A stretch of 64,000 nucleotides of DNA, taken from NCBI GenBank assembly GCA_022494885.1, contig JAGVSM010000237.1, positions 62,001 through 126,000 on the forward strand. The letters run 5' to 3'. Shown here one piece after another: positions 43,266-54,047 of this stretch; positions within the stretch are counted from its first letter, which is position 1, and every line of letters begins with the position of its first letter. Below the pieces are notes generated by a model. The model saw only the letters and a program-made list of their open reading frames with translations, did not search any database and was not told the DNA's origin. Position numbers and translations under genes: made by a program. This stretch comes from Micrasema longulum. Lineage: Eukaryota > Arthropoda > Insecta > Trichoptera > Brachycentridae.

Positions 43266-44007
43266 ATGGCCATGGTAAAAGCGACAAATCGGAAATTCAA
43301 ATGGTCTTTAGACTTTAATCAAAGGTATAAATGATGACTTCTAATTTTTAATTTATTTGCTGTGTGTACTTAACTATTGATTTGATTTACAATACAAGCT
43401 ACATAGTTCGGAACTTTATCTCATTTCTACCAGCATCTAAAATAAACACACATTCAACATAAATTCTAAATATTGTATCAACTAAACATCCATTTTTTCC
43501 TTCTTCGGATTATTACATTTTAGTTTTTTTTTGTACGTTTTCAGAGGCAAAACCGCCAATGCGGATTTGCCATCACCTCCTGGATATAACCCTGCAGCAG
43601 TCCAGAACCAGACGGAAACATTAAAGGAAAATGAAGCTAATCATCTTATAATTAAAAAGTTGTGGGATGTTGCTTTAGGACCATTGAAGAGTGTCCCGAT
43701 GAATTTGTTTATCATGTACATGGCGGGGAATTCCATTTCCATTTTCCCTATTATGATGGTGGGGATGCTGATAGTGAGACCTGTCAAGGCGCTGTTTTCT
43801 ACCCAAGGGACATTTAAAATGATCGAAGGTTCCCACGCTATTGGACAGAAGTTGGTATATTTAGTCGGAAACATAGTGAACATTTTGCTTGCGCTCTATA
43901 AGTGCCAGAGTATGGGCTTACTCCCGACACACTCCAGCGATTGGCTTTTCTTTGTGGAACCACAGACCAGATTAGAATTCATGGGAGGAGGAATGTCTCT
44001 AATATAA
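43266..44007 (+). CDS. EMC4: ER membrane protein complex subunit 4
   Basis: Membrane subunit of the EMC insertase, which places transmembrane segments of tail-anchored and multipass proteins into the ER membrane. Two exons: 43266-43324 (MAMVKATNRKFKWSLDFNQR, matching the conserved RRFKW N-terminus) and 43545-44007; 173 residues, close to the human 183. Landmarks: PPGYNPA; KKLWDVALGPLKSVPMNLFI; MYMAGNSISIFPIMMVGML (first hydrophobic hairpin); FKMIEGSHAIGQKLVYLVGN (second membrane region); YKCQSMGLLPTHSSDWLFFV; and EFMGGGMSLI at the C-terminus. An in-frame ATG at codon 3 also exists; the first is chosen as the usual start. A poly(A) signal AATAAA lies at 44049. It converges on the STMP1-like gene, whose stop is 136 bp away. 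Confidence 0.96.
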
Positions 44008-44143
44008 AATATCTCATAAGGAAGTATATTGTATTTATTATGTAAACAAATAAAAATTAAATATTCACAAATTAATTCATTTAAATTAATCATAACATAT
44101 TTATCCTATGATCTAAAAAGTGTCAAGTAAAGCGTAAACGGCA

Positions 44144-47100
44144 TTATTCACTCTTCTTTTTATCCCCAGATTTATTCAATTGCGTATCCACGAACTCTTT
44201 CAGTTTTTCCACGAGTTTTCCAGGGTCGTCTACTTTAGGGACCTAAACAAAGTTATCAGTTAAATTATTTTATAAACAACAGTGTTGGGGGTTGCTACAA
44301 ATGTAACCAACCAGAAGATTTATATCTTCCAAGGTTTTTTTATTAAGTCTAGTTATTTCTATCATAATTTAATATTTTTTAAATGAAGCATTAGAATATT
44401 TATTACGCTAACATATTACTTAAATGGATTTCCAATTTTGATTAACAACAGAATAGTGGAACAGTGCGTTAAATTATCACTAAAACTAGCTAATGACAGA
44501 TAATCAATGTTCAAGTATTTGTAAATATAAGCTATGTCAAATTTGGAGCCTTAAATTTGAACAGTTTACACGTATACAACACAAGTATGAGCGAGTACAC
44601 TTAGTCATGTGCACTTGGCAGAGCAGTCGTGATCACGTCGGCAGGATGAAAGCACGTCATTAAAATCCGCCTCTATCCACTTTTGTCTTCGTAGGCCTCC
44701 CGAAGAGAGACGCCAGTCGCTTGTCACCAAGTCTGTTCATCTCGTAGGACTTCTTCTGCGAGATTGAGTTTCCTCTACTCGTTCTTGCACCACTAATTTT
44801 TCCATGTTGTCTCTTTGCCTCGTAACGTGGCCAAAGTACCAGAGAACACAGTGGAAAGAAGACTCTATTCTATACCCAATTCTCGTATTATGGAAACATT
44901 AGTGCTATGGGCCATGGTATCCGCAACATTCTACACTAGCACCACATTGCGAACGCATCTATTTTTCTTCGTTCTCTTAAGGTGTGTTTTTCTGCAGTGT
45001 ACAAGAATATAGGAAAAATTAGGGTCTTTACCATTTTTATTTTTGTAGACTTGGTGATACTTTGTCGTCAAATATTTTTCAATTTCTCTATCGCAGATCA
45101 AGTCATAGCATTTTCTCTCTCAATTTTAGCATCGCACCCTCCTCTGTTATTATCACTGAGATAGACATTTATCTGTTAATGATTTGTACGTTGACATTAT
45201 AAGCATTAGAGGCTTTTATTAATTTTTGTTTCTTTATCAAATACAGGGTTTTTGACGTCATCCAGTGCTGTTTTTTTGCTCGATACTTGGCATTGCTGAT
45301 TCCTTAGTGGCCTAAAGATGTTGCCCGTAGTGCACCACATAGAAGTGAATCAGCATACACTACAACTACTTTTGCTGTGAGCGAGCACACAAACATACTT
45401 TGATTACTAGTAAAAGTAGCTTTAGTGTAAATGGAAATGTGAAGTATTTAGTGTATAATATTAGTTTTGAGGTGACATATGTTTGCCTAGTCATTTATAT
45501 AAAAAGAGTTTTAAAACAAATTTACCATGCAAGATATTCATCGACAGAGAAAAAAACACATTTGTGAAATTAATAAGAAATAATAATACACAGTAATTCA
45601 CAAATAAAATTGTATGAAGAAATCTACATTCCATTAACTAGAAATTAACAACAAGGAACATTTTAACATAATATGTCTCATGGGAGGGTTATTTATTTAT
45701 TTTATTTAAATCTTTAACAACAAAAATATATTGTGAACTTATTGCTTAAAGCAATATCTTCCAGTCAAGTTATTTTTATATATCTTTAGCTTTTTAATAA
45801 TTTTTTTTCTATTGACTATGTTCTGTAACTTGAATTGTAAAAATAAAACTTTTATTTTATTGGTTGGTTGGAAGAAATTGCCATTGTACAAAAATTTAAT
45901 AAATAAATAAATTTTTAAAAAAACATTCAAAATAAGGATGTCATTCATAAACTACAAAAAAATTGTAAATTATAATGTGTAATAAGAAGTAATAATTTTA
46001 AAAATTATTTGATTAATTATTTTACAAAAAAAAATTGAAAGCCTTAAAAGTACTCTCCATTGGAGCTAACATCTTGTATTATATTCAATGGTTGAAAACA
46101 TTTTAAAAATTAATTTTCTGTGATGCTTGACAGAGCGCGTCTCGTCATTTTTTTCTTAACCTCAGCAACATCGGTAAAATATTATCCTTTTATGTATTTT
46201 TTCATTCAGAGGAATAAAAATTAGTCGCAAGGGGTTGGATCGGGTAAATAGGGGGGATGTGGCACAGCGGTCATACTTTTTCTGGACAAAAGTTGGCACA
46301 CAAATAGGGCCTTGTGACAGGAAATTTTGTAGTTATTGTCATCATCCCCAAATCTTCACTTAACTAAACTCCAAGTCACTCCAGATAGCTCCACAACTTT
46401 TTTGGTGGTCTGTCGTCGGTTTTCCAGAATAATTTGGTAAATTTTAACGACATTTTAGTTGGTTCACGCCTTTGAAGGATGTTCAGAGTGGGGTTGGTTA
46501 TTAATCGTCATTTTTCACCTCTTTTAAAACGGAAAAACCACTCGAACACTTGCCTTTTCCTCATGGAATCATGTTTGTAGGCTGTTGTTAACATTTCAAG
46601 AGTTTGTGTCAGTTTTCCCGAGCAGGAAGCAAAACTTGTCGGCCGCGGGCTTATCTACTACATTTGACAATTTTAATACTAAGGGTTAGCAACACTACTT
46701 TCCTTTGATGGGAAAGGACGGCGCAAAATATTAGCTCAGTTCATACCCAGAGATATTGGGTATCCTGGGCCCCGAATACAATGGGAAGTTAACAGTTATC
46801 TTCGACTGTCTATTAAGAAAAATTGATATTTGTGTACGAAAATGAGTATATTTGCATGAAAATTTAAAGTATCTTCATTGGTAACCTCTAATTCAACATG
46901 TTTAAAAGAAAAAAAATGTATGCATATTTGGAGAGTATTACTTTTTTTGGAGAGTTACAGTGATAACATTTACTAGATGTGTAAAAGTAGATATGTTTAG
47001 AATTTTACAAAAATATTTTATGAAATTTATGAGTAAGAAAAAAAAAAATATTCTGCTTTTTATAGTGAAAACATAATTTTACTTTGTAGATAAAATTTAA

Positions 47101-48032
47101 GATAAATGTCAACTTTCCGTAATCGGGGCCCAGGTAACGAGTTTGGAAGGAGACAGAAAGAGGATCCAGGAAAGAGAAGGAATAAAAAAAGTAAAGGGAG
47201 GTCCGAACCCTAGTTCTAAGGATGTATTATAATAATAATAATGTTTTAGGCGTTTCTAAAAGTAAGAAAGAAGGTGCACTTTTTACATGAAGATGTGGCT
47301 TATTTCAAAGTCTGGTACCTTGAACTATTACATATTTTTCATTGATATTTGAAGTATAGTACTGGAAGTATTATTTTTCTTTAGTTATTGATGCATAAAA
47401 TAAGAAGTTACCTCGTGGTTTTGTGCCATGTATATTCCTGTATAAACACCTCCACCAAATGTGAACTGAAAAGAGTCAAAAGGAAATTTATAAATGGGTA
47501 ATGCAATACGTGACCATATAGCAAAATGTTTATTATTGGGTATCTGAACATCTTGTGGGTCATTCAATTTGAATTTTTTGGCTGATATCCTATGTTAATA
47601 AATAGAATAACAGAAAGAACTCGTAAGTTTGTAACATCTAAAGTTGCAATAAAAATAATACAATTTGAGTATATTGCTAGACAGAATAATAATATAATAT
47701 ATCCATAAGGTATGATTATATAACAATCAGATATGAAAAAAACTTCTGGGAAGTTAAAGCAGTATTGTACAAATAATTTAAAAGCTTTCAATCAACTTAA
47801 CAGGCTGAAAAACTTCAATTTATTCAATTGATTACACATAAATCATAAAGGAAATTGTAACGCTGTTAAATTTGGTAATATTTCAACATAACATCAGTAA
47901 GGCAAAATTAAAAAATTTTTAATTTAAAATTGTGAGGATATTCCTTTAAATATTATCGGTTAAAAGTTTTTTTTGTTTTTTTCAAAGAATGATAGTAATA
48001 ATTATTACTAAACTTACGATAAACCGCAGCAT
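44144..48032 (-). CDS. Stmp1: STMP1-type mitochondrial microprotein (DUF4535), 55 residues
   Basis: Short single-pass mitochondrial inner-membrane protein related to vertebrate STMP1/Mm47. Three exons on the minus strand: 48032-48018 (MLRFI, 15 nt), 47465-47412 (FTFGGGVYTGIYMAQNHE) and 44242-44144 (VPKVDDPGKLVEKLKEFVDT and a lysine-rich end KKKSE). Junctions are GT-AG (donors GTAAGT and GTAACT; acceptors TTTTCAG and TTTAG) and all are phase 0. The layout matches the family exactly: short M-L-x-F start, a hydrophobic G-rich membrane helix, the YxAQN(Y/H)(D/E)(V/I)P signature, then an amphipathic tail. The exon-2 frame stays open upstream, but the polypyrimidine-AG just before FTFGGG and the matching start exon decide against a longer reading. 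Intron 2 (3.2 kb) is filled with transposon debris. AATAAA on this strand lies at 44039-44034, inside the EMC4 3' UTR. Confidence 0.9.
44600..45015 (-). mobile_element. RTE-like LINE C-terminal fragment in STMP1 intron 2
   Basis: Reverse strand translates to RNVVLVLECCGYHGP, RIGYRIESSFHCVLWYFGHV, TRQRDNMEKLVVQERVEETQ, then SRRRSPTRWTD-like and a W-containing end, with stops. This is the conserved WFGHVxR...GxRxxGR(S/P)PTRW tail of RTE-type ORF2. Confidence 0.7.
45838..45925 (+). mobile_element. LINE 3' tail remnant
   Basis: TTTTATTTTATTGGTTGGTT, GGAAGAAATTGCCATTGTAC and an AATAAATAAATAAA tail match the shorter core of the 6563-6662 remnant. Confidence 0.5.
46440..46650 (-). mobile_element. 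Mariner-type transposase N-terminal fragment in STMP1 intron 2
   Basis: The minus strand reads QTLEMLTTAYKHDSMRKRQV and then FEWFFRFKRGE, the conserved (T/E)xxMLxxAYG...xVFEWxxRFKxGR HTH block of mariner-like transposases, followed by an in-frame stop and weaker LTKMSLKFTKLFWKTDDRP-like homology in another frame. Ends not found. Surrounding sequence 46230-46730 is GC-richer and probably belongs to it. Confidence 0.65.
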
Positions 48033-49154
48033 ATTTTGAGGTTGTGTTTATGAATTCAAAATATGTATTTATTGCGCCTCGGAAAATTCGATGATATCTT
48101 TTTTACCAGAACTGTTGTAATTTGAAATCGATGAAACGACAATTCTGACACCGACACAGTTTTAGAAAAAATAATGTAACATTGTCAGATACTTTGACAG
48201 TAGAGATATCGAAGCACAGATTAAGATTACATATGCATAATATAGAAGCAGAGATTAGCGATGGAAATTATTGCTATTTTTTTTTTCATTTGTGTGCCCA
48301 ACAATAATACGATAAGCATGGGAAATGCTATTGCTAAAGCTATTATTTGAACATTTTTTCTTTTTACACACTAATGTGATGTTTCGCATTACTGGGTTTA
48401 TTCCACATCAACCTACCTAGATATTTATAACTCGTTGAGTTTTAAATTCAAACCCGAAATATAGGTTTATCGAAATGAGAATGTCCGATATAAAAATTGA
48501 TTGCACTTTCAAGATGCTAATGCTATTCCTTAATTAAAATATTTACCTCTAGTCAGAGATCATGGAGACTGAGCAACCCAAAGAGAAAAATGTAGAGTAT
48601 GTGTCTAATGGAAATAGATACTACCAGTAGTTGCCAGTATAGAATTTTGTTTGCAAATAATACGGGGTTAAAAATGGTATTATAATTAACATACCTACTA
48701 ATACATAAGTAAATAAATCGGAAAGTCATCGCAATTAAATATGTTTAAGAAAAAAAACTCTGATAGGACAAAATACTTGACCGAGGGCCAGTTGCACCCC
48801 AAAAAGTGAAATTTAAAAATGTTTGAATATAAAAAATTGTTTCTTAATGGTCAAAATGTGTTGTCTTATTTGACATTTCCCCTCGCAAATTTTACACAAA
48901 AACACATAAATTACCAAAGTTTAAACTTTAAGACTCAACAAAAAATACACTAAATTAAGAAATGACATGAGCAAGAAATAAAAAATATCGTAAGCTTAGA
49001 AATTGACCACGCTACTTACGATGGAGTCAGGCAATGTCAGGATAATCCGATACCATCAGATGTAATGACGTTAGGTGCTGAGATACATAGAATTAGAGCC
49101 GTTAAATAATTTCCCATTAGCCTAGGGCTCTATTCCACTAACTTCCAAACAATA
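48033..49154. other. STMP1 upstream intergenic sequence
   Basis: AT-rich, with no recognised gene, SINE or hairpin. It should include the STMP1 promoter in its first few hundred bases. Confidence 0.4.
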
Positions 49155-50127
49155 CTCTACGCCAGTGGTCTCTAAACTCAATAAAGATATGAGATACTTT
49201 CAGAAATTGAACTTGTCTGGTGAGCTACCTATACAAATTCCCTCTTTATAGTTTTTTATCATCGGCCCTTATCGTACCATACATAATATTTTTTATTAGT
49301 ATAAATAAATTAGAACATCAGATTAACAATAAAACATAACATGCGTACTTTAAACATTTATTTTAAAAGAAAATAATAATTGAAAATAGGTGTGATTATA
49401 AATAAACATAAAAATGAAAATAAAAATAATTAGTGAAAAGAATGGCATTCACTTTCCTCCACAATTTTTTTAATTCTTGGGGAGTACCTTGTCACTCTTA
49501 TCCAAATGCAATTATCAAAATGTAAATCTGTGAGTATGTTTCTATATTTATTCTTAACAACCTTCGTAGTGGAAAACGTTGATTCACACATAAGTAGGTA
49601 GAACAAATAAATGCCTTCATTTTGGGCCTTAGAGTATATACATTATACATCTATCTAAGTTTTGGGCCATCTTTTTGGAAATTTTCAACGATACAGCTGG
49701 ATAGTTTTCCACTGTAAAAATTTATAAATGGACCTTAAAAAAATGTCCAAGGAGCTCAACTTTTTTAAAGTCACTAAATCGCAGATCAAACTGTTTTCGC
49801 AAGCTTGAAATAATCTGGGCATGATTTTCACTTTTGTAGCTTTAATTTTTTTTAATAAGCCAGAGAGAGACAAAGTGTATGACGTAGTTCCCATCAATCG
49901 TAATACATCGCTGACCGCTTCAGTATTTTACTTCGTCTTAACGCATAAATTGTTATGCAAAAAAAATATATTACAGCGGCAACCTTTTAAGCATTTCGTT
50001 TAAATTTGGTACATTTTTTATTTATTTTCGGTGTTCAATAATAAAATTTACTAGGCAAATTTAATATCCTACGCGAGCCACCGAAAAAGCCTAGGCGAGC
50101 TACCGTGTGGCGATCACTGCTCTACGC
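49155..50127 (-). mobile_element. 957-bp hAT element with exact 8-bp target duplication
   Basis: The element is 49163-50119, with ends CAGTGGTCTC and, inward from the right, CAGTGATCGC. It is flanked by identical CTCTACGC at 49155-49162 and 50120-50127, the 8-bp duplication expected for hAT. The minus strand contains YVCESTFSTTKVVKNKYRNI followed by LTDLHFDNCIW, the C-terminal dimerisation block of hAT transposases of the ZBED/SPIN-like type, where (Y/F)xCExxFSxxxxIKxKYR is conserved. Most of the catalytic domain is missing or broken, so it is a non-autonomous derivative. Confidence 0.88.
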
Positions 50128-50269
50128 CATCTATGTCTGCGTTCATGAAAATTACGCAGAAAATCCAAAAACTTAAGTTTTCTTATTCTCTTAGTGACGC
50201 TTTTCTAAAAACATTGAGTTCTGTCGTGATGAATTCTAAATTAACATTGAAATGCCTGCAGACGCTTAA

Positions 50270-50830
50270 TTGTGTCGGTGAGTGTAGTAGTGTGACATTG
50301 ATTTGGGATCCAGACACTCAAACATCGACGATAACGAGGCAGCTGATGAATTAGCAAGGCTGAGAACTGAGACAGCCCCAATAAGCCCTGAGCCTCCCTG
50401 TCGGTTGCCCAAATATGCTCCTGGTAACGAATTTAGGTCATGGGCCTGGAAACAGAGCGTAATGCTCTGGTTAAAAGTACCTGGTCAGCACCATGCGAAG
50501 GAACGGATAAATGGGTACTGGCAAAGGTTTGCTTTCAATCTAATAAAGCTTAGCCGAAATCAAGTGAGGGTTATCAGTAGAGCCCTTACAGGGCACTGTA
50601 AATTAAATAAACACCTTGCTAGAATTAACCTTTCCGAAACGTTTAGATGTAGGTTCTGCAGTGCAGATAAGGAAACACCTACACACATTATATGTGAATG
50701 TGAATGTAGTGCTTTCCATAATAAAAGAAGACTCAAACTGTTTAAAACCTAGGACGTTAAAGAGTTTGCCCCTTACCTAATAATAATAGCTCGATACTGT
50801 ACGGATATGGGTACGTAAGGGGAGATTTAG
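50270..50830 (+). mobile_element. LINE RNase H / C-terminal fragment
   Basis: Plus strand. A frame shifted at about 50305 joins to GSRHSNIDDNEAADELARLR, the GHxxIxGNExADxLA motif at the end of a LINE RNase H. It continues to LSRNQVRVISRALTGHCKLN, KHLARINLSETFRCRFCSAD and KETPTHIICECECSAF, the GH...C..C...H...C tail seen in R1- and I-type elements. It ends at 50752 with a stop. 5'-truncated; unlike the 5385-6440 element, this copy keeps an open frame over 149 codons. Confidence 0.8.
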
Positions 50831-52543
50831 CAAAATGAGAGCCACACAGTAGCCAGGTTTTTTATAGACCTGGATTTTTGGAGGGTGACAAATATTTACA
50901 AAGACCTATTCACCTGTCACAATAGATCTTTACAGGTCACAGTGACGTCAGGAGCTAGTATAGCACTGACCTCTACATCTAACAATAATTATAAGCTTAG
51001 ATATTTTACATTAATTTATTTAAGTTATTATTGATACATTTCGATACTATCCACAACTAAAATAGAAACCATGACCAGCATTGCCTGGTTCTTAGAAGTA
51101 CAAATAACTTATTACCCCTTTAATTCAGTCGAGCCAAAAAACGGAGTTCCATAAAATTTGTTTTATTTTAAATAATAAATTGCTATGTTAATATGGGTTA
51201 TTTTAAATACCTACATAAAAAAGTAAGTTAGTTTATTTATTTATTTAATTATAGGTTTATAAACAAAATTAAACGTAGGCGTGATAATATCATGAAAATT
51301 CCATGAAACGAAAATGAAAAAAAAAAAAAAAGATTTTCTATGTATATAATAATTATACTCTGACACGTGAGACATATTTATTCCTCGGCTTCCTTTCTAG
51401 TCTTCTTAACTATCCATTTATGGACTAGATTTTTGAAATATTCAATTACTCGTATTTATATCGCGGCTTCTCGCAACACGGTTGAAACAAAGTTAAAGAG
51501 GAAATTTATTTCTATTGATGTAAAAATATAAATTTCAGATCGCATTGTGAAACGAGAAAAAGTATCATACATTGCAAAAATTATAAATTAAAACGAAGCA
51601 ACGATTCAAACCATCATCATATTATTAAACATAAAGCTGTGAAAACACCCTAAAGAAAATGGAAAATCTTCCGTCAGTTCTGGTTTTGTGGCAAAGGTGG
51701 TATGAAAAATTCAAAAAACGTTTTGCGATCCACAGTCCACAGCATAAAGATACGAGACAAATCTGCGTCAGCTAACCACAAAGCTGCCAGGACTTAGAAA
51801 AAAATGATACACGCCAAACTAAGTTTGTAATGGAAAAAAATCCCATTACAACATGTTTTATGGGATAAAAACGTCTAATAAAATGGAAAAAGTAATTCTT
51901 AATGTTTGACTCATAAATAAATTTAGTTAAAATTTAAAACAAAAAAAACTTTTGTTTTGTTTTGTACTGGCTCCAAGTTTTGTATGACACGGTTTCACGG
52001 TTGGAGGGTGCAAATATGAACCTGCAAATATTTACAACGAAAATATTATTATCAAAAAAGAAATAAAACGTAATTCGTAACTAAAATACTTATTCAATGA
52101 TTTTACGAAGGCGTATCTAATTTTAAACTAGAATTTAAAAAGAATACCACATCACATAAACAATAATCTAAGACTTTGCTTCAATATTTTTTATTTGATG
52201 TATTATCTTTGAATCAATATGACTAACTTTCCTTAAATACTCGTCATTATATGAATAATATTGTATCTTAGTTTAGTCTAACTTTCAAGATACGTAATCT
52301 GCTGGTCGAAAAGTAATTATAATTTAAATTTTTTATCAGAAATATCTCAGAAAATTATATTTTTTATCTAATGTTAATTGATTAAATTTTAATCATGAGA
52401 TTTTGAAAGAACGGCGTTTTGCAATGGCAAAATACATAGTATGATTCCTTTATTTTTTGAGACTGCAGACCTTAACTCATCAAGACACGGGAACAACTAT
52501 CTTCTTTTCATGGTTAATTATCTAGGTAGGTAATTAGGTACTT
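50831..52543. other. AT-rich intergenic sequence, nothing recognised
   Basis: No reading frame with recognisable homology, no SINE and no clear inverted repeat. An A-rich run occurs at 51318-51332. Confidence 0.4.
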
Positions 52544-53806
52544 ACTTAGTAATAGGGTTGCCATACTTCCCGGTACACCGGAACTTGTCACCAGTTTAGA
52601 AACTCTGTCCCGGTCGTCCCAGTTGGCCTATCAAATGTCCCAGTCTGAATATATGAGCCGCGGTATTTTTCAAAAAATGCGGGCAGCGGGACCACCAAAA
52701 GTGGTAATCGACGCGCCCACTGTCTTACTCTTGTTTCTACAAAGCCAATAGTTTTTATTTGAGAAACAAATTTTTAAAAAAGAAAAATCTAACATAACTA
52801 TTATAGAAGTCAAAAGCCATAATTTTGAAAAGTCTTTGACGGAACGGATAGAAGCTAAGAAAATTACAACTAAAATTTAATATGACTGAGTGAAGAAAGA
52901 TTCAAATTCAATAAAATTATTGGATAAAGAAATTGATAACTACTACAAAACGGGACTAGAATATTTGGAGCAACGGAGTCGCCCTCGCTCAAAATTTGAA
53001 ATATTTTCTCGGATGAATCTCACAACATCTCCACAATGGCAGGATGTAGAAAAGACAATAATTTATCTACAAGAGAAAGGCATAGCTATTACAGATGGTT
53101 GCTTTGAAAAAATATCGTACCTCAAGGATTTCATTGAAAAACGAAAAGATAATGAAGCGTGGACAAAAAAAAAACATGCATGATAAATGGTTAAACATAT
53201 TTCATGAAACTGAAGTATTGGAGAGGAGAAGCAATTTAATTGTGATGTGTCAATATTAATACGCCATCCCTGGTCATAATGCGAATCTTGAAAAAATCTT
53301 TTCCCAAGTAGTTACCCAGTGGACCAAAGAACGCAATCACCTTCACATCGAAACGGCGTAAAGCATCATTCAACGCAAGTTTAATTTCAACATGACTTTC
53401 ACAAATATGTTACTGGGAAAAGCAGAGCTCCTGAAACTGGTCAAGAAGACAAAAAAATATTGAAGTTGAATCTTTTTGATTTGTTGAATCCAAAATATAA
53501 TCAAAATAATATTGTTTCCGTTGAATTAAAATCTATGTCATGTTTTCTACGTCATTATATTATTAGCTAAATAAACATAGGCAATAAAAATGTTCCTTTA
53601 TTATATTTATTTGTTTTTATCATTATTTATTTATTTCACGGACATTGTTCATTCGTGCAATTTATAGGGTATTAATATTAGATAGATCCCTATTAACTAA
53701 TACGGACAGCATTCTCACTCAGCGTAGAACATCTGTACATTACTTTTCTTGAGTTTTGATTTGTCCCGGTAAGTACCTAGACTATTATGGCAACCCTAAT
53801 CTAGTA
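52544..53806 (+). mobile_element. hAT-like element, decayed
   Basis: The element is 52552-53798. Ends TAGGGTTGCCATA (left) and, inward from the right, TAGGGTTGCCATAA are inverted repeats, and both lead into a CCGG segment. Flanks ACTTAGTA (52544-52551) and ATCTAGTA (53799-53806) agree at 6 of 8 positions, a plausible 8-bp target duplication. Inside on the plus strand: DKEIDNYYKTGLEYLEQRS (frame 52890-53183), then PGHNANLEKIFSQVVTQWTK and ERNHLHIETA, the C-terminal dimerisation block typical of hAT transposases (the (N/S)AxxER(I/V)FS motif). Frameshifts and stops break the frame. Confidence 0.75.
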
Positions 53807-54047
53807 TCTACTTACATATTTCGTAGGTAGGTACTTGATAAAAGTAAAAATTCAGGCATAACCAAAATAAAAAATACAACTTATTTCGATTTGATAAATT
53901 TTGTTTATACCAAAGCAATTTTATTTTTAAAAATGGTTTTCAAGGATTTCTTTTTATTTTAATAAATATTAGTTTACAAACATTAACATACCTACCAATA
54001 AATTATTCCACGCTAGTATTTATAAAAATAATTGCCTAGTTGTAATA

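Noticed and set aside
44815..45164. Plus-strand frames in STMP1 intron 2
   Set aside because: Antisense to an RTE-like LINE tail; no homology in the plus direction.
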